A stretch of DNA of 64,000 bases from Hymenopellis radicata (Eukaryota > Basidiomycota > Agaricomycetes > Agaricales > Physalacriaceae): NCBI GenBank assembly GCA_015501595.1, contig JADNRX010000053.1, positions 1-64,000 of the forward strand, written 5' to 3'. A model generated the notes under the pieces. The model was not told the DNA's origin and did not search any database. It saw only the letters and a list, made by a program, of their open reading frames with translations. Of this stretch, positions 33,390 through 45,036 are shown one piece after another; positions within the stretch are counted from its first letter, which is position 1, and every line of letters begins with the position of its first letter. The position numbers were made by a program, and so were the translations under genes.

Positions 33390-34649
33390 GTCGACAAAAG
33401 ACAAGGGCGGGATGTCGAACTGTAGGATGGGAGCGAGTGGGGTTCTTTCCAGGGCCTCAAGCTTTATATTCCTCCCGGCAGTATGCCTTTTCCACATGGG
33501 ATAGCGAGAACAAAAGAAATGTAATGTCTCGTGTCATCGGAATGTGTACCAATGTTGTCTTGATAACAAGTCTTGTTCTAGGGTCAGAGAATAATAACAA
33601 AACTCGAACAGGCCGCGATCGTGTACCTTCACTCCTGCAAGGACCCTTGGAGGACCTACGACGCGCATAAACTGATTTGAAATGGCCACCCAAAACGAAC
33701 AATAATCAATTTCTGCGCCTGAGGGCGATTCGCAAATAGAGTATCCCAGCATATGTTCCGGTAACGGACTTGTCCCGCGCCTTATTGTCTTTCGTGCCGG
33801 AGGCTCCATTCCAGTCGGAGACAGTGAGGGATGATGAAAAAGTCGGGCCTGGTCGGTGTCGTTACCCGCAGCGTCCATATACATTAATGTCTGAAAAATG
33901 CTGCACGTTAGAAACGTAAACCCACATTGTTAGATCACGACTCAAAGAACAACGCCTTGTGGAACGTGGAACGGTCCTAGAAGTTTGATCAGATAGTGAC
34001 CTTGATCGAGTGAGGAGATTCTTTCTTATTGTCTTTCGGTAGGTCGGCCTTACGCAACCACATCGTGCGAAGTGATGAAGACGGCGGAAGTGGGGCATAT
34101 GCCATAAGATTTTAATGCCTGAGAATCCCTTCAACCGCGCCTGCCAGAATTGTCCCGATGAGGAGACTAAAGCACACCTGGGCATACGACCACTAACCTT
34201 CGGGCAAGTTGTATTGGGGACGACGATAATAAGGTACCACCATTCATTATCCTCATGGATCTTGAGAACGGTAAGCCTTGATCGGGACAGAGCGAAAAGA
34301 AAAACTGATTCAAGAACACACCAACACTGACAAAGGACAACAAAGCATGTCTATCCTCTCATTTCAAACGAAGCTCCTGTTGTCCCTGAGGCCTCGTCGG
34401 ATACTCTACAGCCTTGGCACACAAAAGAACGGCAATGTCTCGCCACATTTCGATACCAAAGTTTGAACGTTGTGGCAACATATGACTAAGCCGACAGACG
34501 AAGAGCCTTTCGGCACTCGGACCGGCTTACCACGCCACAGATGGTGCGTGTTTAGGGTATACTAAGGAATGTATGTATTATTCATGACTGTATCCTCGAT
34601 TTCAAGTCTTCGGACAACGAATTCATCGTCTTCTCGGGTACCTATCATA
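33390..34649. other. Intergenic, nothing recognised
   Basis: Spacer between the terpene synthase start and the 3' end of the sphingomyelinase gene. Only short ORFs are present. Confidence 0.5.
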
Positions 34650-37168
34650 CTAATGTGTCAAAACATAGGGCGCACTGAAGTTTTCACTAACCTGATCACT
34701 TGTCATTGCTCCAATGGCTTTAGCGAGAATATGCAACAATCCCGATCCATCACACGTATCGTAGTGGGCCGATGAATTGCGTGGCGTGGTCCCGGGCTTC
34801 CTAGCTTCCAGCGCAAGTGTCGAACCAGTCACCTAGTTCGATCAGCGCCAAACCGGTGCAAGCGGGAGAAAAAGACATTTACACAGTTATCTTCAGAGCG
34901 CATGGCTCGCAGCCCACAGATTGTTTCCTTCTTGCACTCAGCGTCGCAAGGCTCCACGTTGTAATCGCGTTGCATGAATCTGATGTACATGTTGAAAGCC
35001 TCGTCGTCAGCTTCGAACTTCTCTGTCACGCGATGCCAGAATGCTGGACCCAGAGGTTCGGTGGGCTCAAGATCCACTAGAGCTCCGTAGGTTTCCCTAG
35101 CGCTGTAGTACAAGTTCCAGGTCGCTGCGTCAAATTCTCACTTGAGACCCTGTGGGACAACTTAACCAGTAAACCTTACGTTCTGTATCAAACGTGGGAT
35201 CACTGAGGTTCGCTAGGGTACCAAGGAAGCACGATAACTTTAAAAAGGAATGAGTATCTTACCAACATAGACATGCGCGTCCATAATATCGTATGTGTCC
35301 GGGTCGACCTCGTATACTTTGAATGCTCCATTGGCGGCTATCAAAAGGCCATACATTCACATCAGCTCCACCAAAAAACTTTCCAGAGAGAAGCCTACTT
35401 CGCGGAGTCACAGAAGGCGCGATCCAGGATACCGCGACAGCATTATCTGCAGTCCTATTCTCGTAGTCATTGTACGCGATCTCGAATTGGTCCTATAGCC
35501 AATTCAACGCGACACTGGTGAACAATTAGGAACCGAGATGCTTACGACATGACTGTGGCCAAAAAAGTGGCCCGCGATTATATGCTGGTACCGCTGCACG
35601 ATCTGATCGTAGTAGTGCGACTGGTCGTGGAGGGTATCTGGGCCACCAGGAGGCATGTGTCCGATGATCCAAACTCTTTGGCCAGCCTCTTCGGCCGCTT
35701 GGAGTTCTTGGACTGCGAAGGCCATGATGCCATTGGGGTCAGGACTGAAAGTGACGTTGAGAACATCGTAAATCGATCCGGGCATGCAACAACATACTGT
35801 TGCTCGTCCGAGTCGTATATCCAGAGGCTAAAGAGGAGGCGTCACGACCAAGACAATGGAGCACGAAGGAAAGCTGACTTTAAATTGTACCAATATACGG
35901 TATTCAACGAAATTATACTTTACCGCGACTCAGCTAGATGACGATGAAGAAGCAGAAAAAGTATACCGTAGCTTTGTTCCTGGTGCGACTACAGAGTAGC
36001 TCCCAGATTGATGCTTCACCTGGTCGGCGGCCGTTGCGTTTATCCATGGCGTCCACTCGGAGCTCGCAGCGTCAAAAACGTATTGCGCATCGTAACCGGT
36101 GGCATCAGCGGCTGGGGTGTCACTCGTTGGGAAACTATTTGCTGGCGCAGCCTCACTGGTAGTCAAATGAGTATCTACGAATGGCGTGACACCGTTGTTA
36201 GCTTACTGATTACCGATGGTGGAGAAGACGGGCATGTGAAGCGACCGAAGCATCTCGTCATTAAAAATGTTGATATCATTAAGAACTTCTCTGTTGCGAG
36301 TTAGATGAGGAAGAGCATAAGTGCTGCACAGAACTTACTGTCGCGTCACGGACCAAACGGCAGCTGAAGAGATGATAAGGATGAGAAAGCGACTATATGC
36401 GTTCGCATACCTTCAACGACGTCGCCTGTAAAGATAGCAAAAGCACTCCCGGGCGAGTCGATTTGCTTAAATAGAGACATGAGCAAACTGTCTGGTGTAT
36501 CACACTGATACGATCCGAACGGTCCAGCAGGCACACGGACATCGCTCGTAGAGTCCGCATACTGTCTGCAGCAAATCGGTTTGCTGCATTCTGATTCAGT
36601 TCCGACCTAGAATAGGCGTTAGGTGATCAACGCAGGATCGACGCGTTCTCTTACAATGTACTGTCTGTCGATGTGGACATCGCTGATATGTACGACCTTG
36701 AACGTCTGCCGACCTTGAGACGCGGGGATGAAAATATCTGCAGCTGGCGCGGGCAACGGCACCGTGTACTTGTTGATGGGCGGCTGGTTGCACAACTGTG
36801 CGATATTGCAGAGCTTGCTGGATGTTGCGCCAAAGGGCGAGATATTCCTGAGGACTCGTGCGAGAATGGGGCCTTGTTCTTGAACGGTTCCCTCGCAGAC
36901 GTCGTCGTCTTCTACCTGGAGAGATAGATCAGCGGAAGAAGCTATTTGAAAGCTTACATGGACTGGCCTTTGCTGCTTTGCACACAGCGGCGACGACATC
37001 GACCAAGGCCGTGTCTCCTAGCTCCGCTACATTTTTCAAGGTCAAAGCCAGCTTGTGGCATGCATCGCAGGTGATGGCGGTTTTTAAGGCATTAAGCAAG
37101 TCATCGATAATGTTGCCTAGAGTCAAGGACGCAATAGAAAGCACAAACACAAGACGGAAAAGATACAT
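34650..37168 (-). CDS. Acid sphingomyelinase-like phosphodiesterase, 14 exons
   Basis: A secreted metallophosphoesterase that likely hydrolyses sphingomyelin or related phosphodiesters. Start MYLFRLVFVLSIASLTLG is a signal peptide. Next comes a saposin-B-like Cys domain (CDACHKLA ... VCKAAK, DVCEG). The catalytic domain keeps all metal ligands: HISDVHIDRQY, FTGDVVE, GNHEAAPANSFP, IIGHMPPG and GHFFGHSHVD. Exons on minus: 37168-36958, 36915-36655, 36606-36411, 36363-36339, 36290-36207, 36155-35967, 35917-35879, 35827-35798, 35744-35546, 35492-35399, 35337-35263, 35212-35180, 35124-34883, 34832-34650. Phases close from exon 2 onward (550 codons). The first intron is one base out of phase with either visible donor, so that junction is unresolved. 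The GNHE histidine codon is split by an intron. Confidence 0.88.
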
Positions 37169-38382
37169 AGTAGTTGGGTTGAGCCCGAGGCGACAAGATG
37201 GCCGTTGCGATTCAAAAGATATTAAACATCATTCAAGCCCGGTGAAATATAGGTACCAGAAGCCAGCGCCTTGCTTGACGACGACAGATCGCTGGTAGTA
37301 GCAGAGTATCCACACGCACATGTACTAGAAGCCGAGAAGTAATGCATTCGCCGGCATGTTCGGGATACAGGTGGGCGCTCTCCGTGGCTGTCGACTTGAA
37401 CCTTTGTTGAACTAGTAAAGCATAATCCGCCAGATATATCCCATAGAAGATGTACGTCTTCCAGCAAACTATAAAATACCAGTGAGCAGACTCGCGCTTG
37501 GCAATGACATCCGGATCGACGAGCCCATACGGCATAGTTAGACTCTCGTGGTGCAAACGACTAGAAGAGACTATATGTGGCACGATGGGACCATGTGGCG
37601 TGAAATGACTCGATACGACACGAATACGAGTCCGAATCCTTCTATCCCGCAGTCTCCCTGTTGGAATGTGACAGAGAGGCCCAGTTAAGCAAGTTAGCAC
37701 CAGAGTGGCCAAAGTTACCTGACGATACCAAGAACACAAGTCGAAGGGATACAGTGCGGAGTAAGTCGGATCGTGTCACGGCCACGGCCCACGTGTACAT
37801 GGTGACACAGCCACGGATTCATTTGCCAACTCCCATCGTCTGTACTCCACCATTCAGCGCTCAGCGCCTCAGCTTCCACACCGAACTCAGTGACGAGCCC
37901 ATGATTTTACCTCAAGGCCAGAAGAAACTTTGCGTCAAATCCTCCTCAAAAGTCAAAAGTCAAACTTTCATTGTGGACAGCAGTCGGAAGTTTTTCCGGC
38001 GACCTGCATACTTAGACTACCGCCACTGGCCCCTCTAGCCGCCCAAAATTGTCTTGAGAACATGACGGCCTTCGTCTGTGTTAACGACTTCCTTCCAGTT
38101 CGTTCTGGAACCACGTTTTAGACTCTTATTGTCTATCCACGCCTCAAGGCTTTGAAAAGTACCAAGGACACTGTACGTCTAAACAATAAGCTTATTGTGC
38201 TCCTTGACATGCAGAACTTATATAGACCGACAAGGCGTCGTGTTTTCCATTTCCGACGTCGCCGCTGACGGTGCTCCACACTTCGCTGGAAGGCCCCTAG
38301 CGTGCCATTGCTCGCCTTCTGAAGGAACTTCTATGCCGGCCACGTCCAGTCTCAGTCTTCTGTCGAGAATATACCTGTATTA

Positions 38383-39001
38383 GAAAATCTAGTAGATTTT
38401 CAAAAAGATTTCGTAGATTTCGTAGACGACTATAGGGCGTGGAATTCTGGTCTCTTAGGGGCAATCCACTCAATCGGGTGTATGCCGCCGCGCGGTCCTC
38501 ACCACCAAGCGCTGCCACCTCCGCCATCTCCACCCTCTCGTGCTACCAGGATGCGTGTTATACAGCTTTCATGACCTGTATGCATTCCTATGTGACATGT
38601 CAGACCCCCCAGGCTTGCCACTGCCCTCAACATGCAAGCAATGCTCTTGGTACAACTTGCTGCTGGTCTTAAGGATGAAATCCTGCTTCCCCGCCATTTT
38701 CGATGAAATCCTGCTTCCCCGCCATTTTCAAGATGCTTCCCGCACATCTTGTAGGCACGGCTGTTGATCCCCTGAGGACTTTTAGGAAAACTATAAGCAA
38801 TGCATACTAGCTGGATAGGGGCATTCAAATGTGTACTACACTGTACACAAAAGGCGGAGTATGAGCTCGAGGGCGTGTGGGGTGACGCAATGACGAAGTG
38901 CTGTCATCCGTGGGAATTTTTACGTGGCGGCGGACTGAGTCCAAATATGGTATGCAGCGGCAATCTATTTTTTTTGCGAAATCTACAAAATCTACAATTT
39001 T
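38383..39001. repeat. Possible small element with inverted terminal sequences
   Basis: The left side (38383-38427) contains agatttcgtagatttcgtag. The right side (38976-39001) contains gcgaaatctacaaaatctac, whose reverse complement matches over about 14 of 15 bases. No target duplication was verified, so a MITE-like element is only a suggestion. Confidence 0.3.
38674..38729. repeat. Perfect 28-bp tandem duplication
   Basis: Two identical copies, 38674-38701 and 38702-38729, beginning gatgaaatcctgcttcc. Confidence 0.9.
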
Positions 39002-40044
39002 GGTGGACTTCCTGCATCAGGGATTTTCTGCTTCTGTCGACGCGTGTTGATGTATGTTCCACGCGGTTAACACGTTATTGGGATTCCTTTTTGCCCGTAA
39101 TCAGTCCAATTGTTGCTCGGTCGACGATCCTTCTTCAAAATAGAGTGTATTTGCATCCGCCGAAACGGCGAGACGTCATTCCTCGACGACACCGACACAC
39201 CTCCTGCGAAAATGTCACGAGTTCCGTCGAGACGGTCCTCAGTGTTATTTCAATGCAGGTGAGTACGGAAATCGACTTGTATTTTTACGCTTCAGAGACA
39301 GACAGTTTCTGCTACTAGTAATCGTCCGCCCGACTCACACAAAACTTCTTGGGACACGGACCTCGATTGTATCGAGGGCTTGAGCAGCGCATCGGAGAAG
39401 AAGCCCGAGCGTGTTTGAGCACGGGGAAGGACAGCATTTACAATCGGCTATGACTGGGCTATGATGATGACCATCGTCCGCAGTAGAGTTCTCCACAACA
39501 CGGCCGTGAGCATACTGATATGGTGCATTCTATTTTTTTGGGCTTGACGCACTCATGAGGGAGACCTTTCCCGGCGAATGCGGCATTCGCAGGTCATCCA
39601 GTCTATGAGGCGTATTGTCCACTGTTTTTTTTACGCATGTGATACGGTGTCGCGTCGCGTCAACTACTAGGTGCTACGTTAGGCTTCGAGGAACCTCCCA
39701 GGTGGTGTCTTGGTCTCTTTCTCGGGAACTGCATAGTGCGTTTATGTTCCTACGCCTGCTACAAATTCGAAGGTACAGCAACTCAATCTGCTTGCGCAGA
39801 ATACTATCCCATTCGTTCAAGGACGGCGTAATGTGGCAAGAGCAGCCGCGTAATCAGATTTGGCTAATCATACCGTGAAGAGTAGTGCCGACTTCTGGCT
39901 GTAACTCGGCTTCAAACAGAGCCACCAGTGAACATTGACTCTGTCTCGTTGAATTCAGACCAGATGCGCTCACGTGGTCAGTGATGTAAAAATGAGGGTT
40001 GCAACAATGCGGAAAACACGTCTTACTCTCCGACCATCACCTCC

Positions 40045-40702
40045 ATGTCTGAACCTGAGCCTATCCTCTTCACACCTAGAAACGGAGAATACAAGCTAAG
40101 CGTACGCTCAATCGTTCTGTTAACGTTTTAGCACTCACAACATTGCAGGACTACGAGTATGTTTGCAAACAGCAGCCACTTCCTATGGAAGAGCTTCCAG
40201 AATACCTACACACTTTCGACGAAGGCTGGACACCACCGAAGCTCTGGCTTGCGTGGCCTAGCAACCTCGCTGGCATTTTGAAATGCGTCGAGAAGGCCTA
40301 CCCGAATGAGGTAATGCGTACCGACCGTGGCGAAATCATAAATACAAGCATTGGTGCTCTCCGTGACGCCGTCCGGGAAGAATTTGTAGACCCCGAATTC
40401 CATGATTGCGTCCAACTCGTCACCATTGCTCTCCAAAATGGGAAGCACGCTGCAGCCCTCTCTGTGGGTTGCACACACGTAGGCATGTTGAACGAGAACT
40501 TGATCGGAGAAATTCAAGCCAAGTTAGGCTATGAAGAACCTCCTCAGTGGTACATCGATACAGATTTCTGGATGTGGAGGGAACGGCGTGCGTCGTGCTT
40601 CTTTCCTTTCCTGCTACGAATCGGACGACTAACTCTGCCCACGCAGGTTCCTATGTCACTCCCTCAAGGACGCGTACTAACGTGACAGCAGCGTCTGCGT
40701 GA
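40045..40702 (+). CDS. Family B small protein 1, 3 exons, 183 aa
   Basis: Function unknown. Exons: 40045-40101, 40149-40587 and 40647-40702. Introns are gtacgc/tgcag (47 nt) and gtgcgt/gcag (59 nt); all phases close (552 nt). The start is MSEPEPILFTPRNGEYKLS, and a TGA ends at 40702. Conserved features shared with the next gene: DYEYVCKQQPLPMEELPEYL, an LWLAW segment, a helix (ILKCVEKAYPNE), LRDAVREEF, HDCVQLVTIALQNGK (beta-like), ALSVGCTHVGM, an IQAKLGYEEPPQWYID end and a short basic tail after the last intron. No signal peptide or membrane helix. The paralogue lies about 1 kb downstream in the same direction, so they arose by tandem duplication. Confidence 0.75.
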
Positions 40703-41698
40703 TGATTAATCAGAAGGCTAGAATATGTCAACGTAAATGGGTACAATTAGCTTGTTGTGTATAACCCAAGCTCATCCGCGGTCTTGAACCTGTGTAAGTG
40801 TTGCGAGGCGAGTTGAGTAAAATCGATAGCAGATTGTGACCGAATTTCTCTGACTCAAAGCGAAGCTCAGTCCGCAACAAAATAAGTGGCGATGGGCGTT
40901 ACGCGGCAGTGTTTCGCAGGTAAAAGTTATGCCAGATCCGACACGAAGTAAATCAAGGCAGAAAATATTAATGCGACCTAGTCTAGGCGCTGATGGGGGA
41001 CCCTAGTAGGAGCTGCCTTGCCGGTCGTCGGAGTCTGAAGAGTTGCTGCGGCCCGAGAGGTGCCGCAGTAATCAAGCGCGTCGAGTTCGCTTTCTGCACC
41101 GAACCACTGTCTTCGCACTGCACTTCATTGAATCTTACACTCTCTTTATAACGGAAGACTTAACTTGCCAAACTCTGATGAGTGGATGAATTGCACTCTT
41201 TATACTGCCAGTACTAGTACAACAAATAATCACTTGTGACTTGGCGCCATGGCCACTTGAATTTAGTATATGTAAGAGACATACTAAGGCGCCGCAGAAG
41301 GATCCAAGATATCCTACCTAAGGAGTAGATGGCGACGCGAACTTGTGATTTAGGAGTGATGGAAAATGCGGGATTATGAGAGTCACATGAGGCCTGTGAT
41401 GGTCCATATTCGCCATCAAACAATACCGCAACCAAAGGGAACGCGTGCGTATCGAGATTGAGACGTGTAGAGACTGTGTAGAGACGCGAGAGAGAGACGA
41501 GACTCTTGAAAGCGAATGCCGACATGCCGGGAAAATGATGGGGCAGCTCCTACTCGGGTACCCCATCAAACTCCAGACTTAGTAGTGGTAGGAACGACTG
41601 TCTTCATACACCTCACTCAGTCGGGTTTCGAGAGTCGAGACTAAATGCGACCACGTGATGGTGATGGCATAAAATCAACCACGCTGTTTGCTCCCATC
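40703..41698. other. Spacer between the family B pair, nothing recognised
   Basis: No ORF with splice-consistent structure. Pyrimidine/purine-mixed, no repeat noticed. Confidence 0.5.
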
Positions 41699-42390
41699 AT
41701 GGTCACCACCCGCTCTACCACCAACACGATCCCTGCTGTCGAAAAGGAGCGTCTGCTGTTCGTTCCTCAGAAGGGCACTAAATATCGCAAGGGAGTAAGC
41801 GTCGCGCTTCCACCTTCTGATATGAGATACTAAGTGGCGTGTTTAGGACTATGCCCATGCCTGCAAGCAACAACCGATTCCCATGAACGAGCTTCCGCGA
41901 TATCTAACTGACCCGGATATGGTTCCCAAATGGGAAGCCCCCATCCTTTGGTTGGGTTGGCTCATCACCGAGGAAGACCTTCTCAAACTAGTCGAGGCTC
42001 ACTACCCCGATGAATACGATCTCTGCCAAGGAGAGCCCGACGTCGATTGCATCTTCAACTTGCCCGATGCCCTCCGTAAAGAATACGACGTGTCTCCGAG
42101 AATGCATGAGTGCGTCGATATCGCTATTGTGGCTCGGCAGGACGGAACGCGGACGACAGCACTGTCTGTGGGCTGCTCCAGCATCGGAATCATCAAGCTC
42201 CAAACCGTGGAGGACATCCAAACGAAGTTCGGTCTTCAGCGGCCTCCCGAGTGGCTTCTTGATGGTCGTGAATGGAAGTGGGCCCGCCGTAGTATGTTTG
42301 CTCTTTCTACGTGTTCTGTCACTTTGGATTGACTGTTTCCCAGCATACACTGTTCGTAACCCCAAGAAGCCCAAAGAGAGAACTATATAA
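41699..42390 (+). CDS. Family B small protein 2, 3 exons, 195 aa
   Basis: Function unknown. Exons: 41699-41794, 41847-42291 and 42344-42390. Both introns are 52 nt (gtaagc/tttag and gtatgt/cccag), in the same places as in the paralogue, and all phases close (588 nt). The start is MVTTRSTTNTIP and the stop TAA is at 42388-42390. Conserved with family B 1: DYAHACKQQPIPMNELPRYL, LWLGWLITEEDLLKLVE, LRKEYD, HECVDIAIVARQDG, ALSVGCSSIGI, IQTKFGLQRPPEWLLD and the short basic C-terminal exon (NPKKPKERTI). Conserved intron positions plus moderate protein similarity suggest that both genes are under selection. It could be distantly related to family A in size and layout, but I see no solid alignment. 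Confidence 0.78.
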
Positions 42391-43189
42391 GTCTGCCAGA
42401 GACAATTCTTCTTTGGAAATTTCCTGCAGTTCTCTCCGAGGTCTGTCGCTCCTCTGTCGTGCTGTTGTCCTTACTTTCCAACACTTGTTCTACCTACTAC
42501 TGTTCTAAAGCTAGCAATCTGCGCTTTGATATAGGCTACTGTTGATTCAATCTTGAGTGCAACACCCGAGCACAAAATATTCACCGCCACAAGTGCCTTT
42601 TAAGCAAACAGTGCTCATTCGGAAAACTCCCTGCTTTGTTTCGAATCTATGCTACGCACCGGGCTGGTTCAAGGCGTCGCAGATCGAATGTCGCCACTGC
42701 AAATCTAAATGTATCTCATGAGGACTATCGGTGAGATCAAGGCAGATTTCTGGGCCGAGAAGATCCAGACCAGATGAAGACGGTTCGGAATGAAGCTGCG
42801 GCTGGCGCTTCAAGTCCTCATGACCATATTATTATATGCATCTGAGGGCAATTTCCGTGACAATGAGCACGACGAGGAGTCGGGGTAGAGAATCAAAGGC
42901 ACGAGAGATGTCCTATACATAGGCTTATTCAGAGCCGCCATCTCAGCACAGATCTAGCAGTCCTGGAAACGGAAGCCAATGTTTGAGGTAGGACTCCGTA
43001 AAGTCGTGTTCGTACATGTCTGGATAAAGGTGAAGATGCATTTTGCATAGATGATTTGTCGGAGAGATTGGAAGCGATAATACATTTCCTGAGGTAACTG
43101 GGTATATATAGAAACTGAAGAGAGGTCATTCTACGGGAACATTAGCAAGTTACGATTGTAGACGAGACTAACAAACCCACCGTTACAAT
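42391..43189. other. Intergenic; right part duplicated at 44880-45036
   Basis: From about 43060, blocks such as tacatttcctga, gggtatatata and gtcattctacggg recur in the same order downstream of the family A copy at 45.0 kb. This shows the duplication unit included the 3' flank. Confidence 0.6.
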
Positions 43190-43766
43190 CTAGGCTTTGC
43201 TACTTTCTATGCCTTCCATGGCATCACCGGTGGCACCAGTGGTCTGCTTCGCATGCAAAGCCGTGTCCTTCGTCTGTGTCTTCTTGCGTTCGTAACACTG
43301 CCGCCAGTAAGATTCGGTCTCCCTCATCCTAGAGTAGAGCCAATCTGGCTCTAGAAACCTTGTCCATCAGTGCTAAACTAACCGTGCGGTTGAGAGGACG
43401 TACCCGCGTAACACACGGCCACCGAAAGCCCGTACCATGAAGGTTGTCAAACACATTATTCGGACCACGGCCATAATTTTTTCGGAACGCGTCGTATACC
43501 TGCTTGGGCATAGTCACCTTCGGATCGCTGCCGTCGAAGGCGGGCACGACAAAAGTGACGAGCAGGTAATAGCGTTCTCCTTTGTGAAAAAAAGGAACAA
43601 GCGTGGTTTTCTGGTTTTCTCGTTCCATCAGGTCAATGATGGCACAATGTGTGGTGCCCGAACTCGAGATTTCCTCCTCGGAGAGCGATAACTGTGCCAT
43701 TGCATCCACTTGCGCTTGGCTGAGCGCGAGGCCCGAGACATACGGAATGGGGTTCTTGGCAGACAT
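43190..43766 (-). pseudogene. Family A copy with one-base frame break before the intron
   Basis: Start MSAKNPIPYVSGLALSQAQVDAM at 43766. Exon 1 runs to 43404 and exon 2 is 43350-43190 (PDWLYSRMRE-like region, then a Thr/Lys-rich tail, stop at 43190-43192). Relative to the intact sister at 45037-45596, one base is missing just before the donor (gtggccgtgtg against gtggccgtcgtg). As a result, exon 2 is entered out of frame. The core (TTLVPFFHKGERYY, VPAFDGSDP, YGRGPNNVFDNLHG) is intact. Possibly a very recent pseudogene, a sequence error, or a gene with a changed tail. Confidence 0.65.
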
Positions 43767-45036
43767 TACGATGTGCTGATGTCGGGGTTGGTGTGAGTTG
43801 GGCGCGGTGCAGATACAAGTAAGTGGCAGGAGAAACAAAGACGTCGGTGTCGTGTAGAGAACGTTGCCGGCGTGAACAATGGTGAGTGACAGAGAACAAA
43901 AGCCAACACAAAGAGCAGAAGCAAACAAAGAGACGGCGCACGTGACCCTGTCATTCCCGCCACCCCAAGCAGAACCGGAAGGTCAGAAGATTGAGCGGAA
44001 TAGCAGTCCATCTGTTCTCTTAGTGCGATTATTCCAAGCCTCTTAACGAGGAGATAGAGCAGAAACGAGGCTATGTACGGCATTAGCTCGATGGAGGAAC
44101 AATATTCAATGGGTAACAACTGACCTTGTTGTCGTCCCAGACGATCACTCCAGGCTCTTCAAAACAATTGTTAACGGGATAATAAGGTAACCTGGAGGTG
44201 AAGGCGCGGCAAAACGACGATAGTTTGCCGTGTCGGTTGGAGTTGAGCGCCTAAACCATTTTTTAAAGATTCGAGTGGGATTTCATACCACACGTGGTGA
44301 TGATGCCAGGTCGTAGAAGTGTTCACGGTTGACGCAGCGTATAGTTCAAGGTATTCGCGCCTCAGGCGTCAGGAATCAGGATTGGTAAGGGCCTGCTGTT
44401 GTGTGCTCATGAGGGAGGCGGGACGAGATGCACGTCGGAGTTCGGACCGGATTGGATCAACAAGGATCAACGCAAGGAAACTTGATCCTAACTTGATCCT
44501 AATTCGACCCCGTTAGATGTCTTACGCTGAGTGAGAAATCTACAAATGTCTCTCCATACAGACATGACTTACCGTGGTCGTGCGCTTGGAGTTTGTATAG
44601 AGCCAACAACAATAAGGTCAATAATTTACTGCTCAATATCGTTCTTCCATCGAGATAATGCGAGGCTCGTCTCTGCTCTACCTTCTCGTTAAAATGTTGC
44701 CGTCTACAGCATATTTCCTGTCAATCCCTCGAATCCTCCCCATTATCCCTCCCGACCCGACCACAACACTACCGAGAGCTGTCAGTGTATTCAACGCATC
44801 TTGGAGTCCCACGCGGACAGCGCGTCGTTGCCCTTTGGAAGCCGAGCGACGCCAACGCCATCCTTGCGCACAAAAGTGAAGTAGAACGTGGAAAGATTTA
44901 TCGGAGAGATTAAACAACTATGATACATTTCCTGAAGTAACCGGGTATATATATATATAAAATCGGAGAGGTCATTCTACGGGAAAATTAGTAAGTTACG
45001 ATTGTAGAAGAGACTCACAAACCCACAGTTTACAAT
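43767..45036. other. Intergenic between the two family A genes
   Basis: The right part (44880-45036) is similar to 43060-43190. A (TA)n run lies at about 44946-44960. No gene is supported. Confidence 0.5.

Larger units (their letters stand above)
37169..40044. other. Gene-poor region with small repeats
   Basis: No supported gene. A minus-strand ORF at 37233-37739 has a plausible middle (HWYFIVCWKTYIFYGIYLA) but no recognisable family or splice partner. Small repeats are listed separately. Confidence 0.45.

Noticed and set aside
32216..37168. Terpene biosynthetic gene cluster including the sphingomyelinase
   Set aside because: Proximity alone; the phosphodiesterase is a secreted lipid-hydrolase type with no role in terpene tailoring.
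37233..37739. 168-codon minus-strand ORF upstream of the sphingomyelinase
   Set aside because: No known motif, no splice partner and only its middle looks coding; not enough to call a gene.
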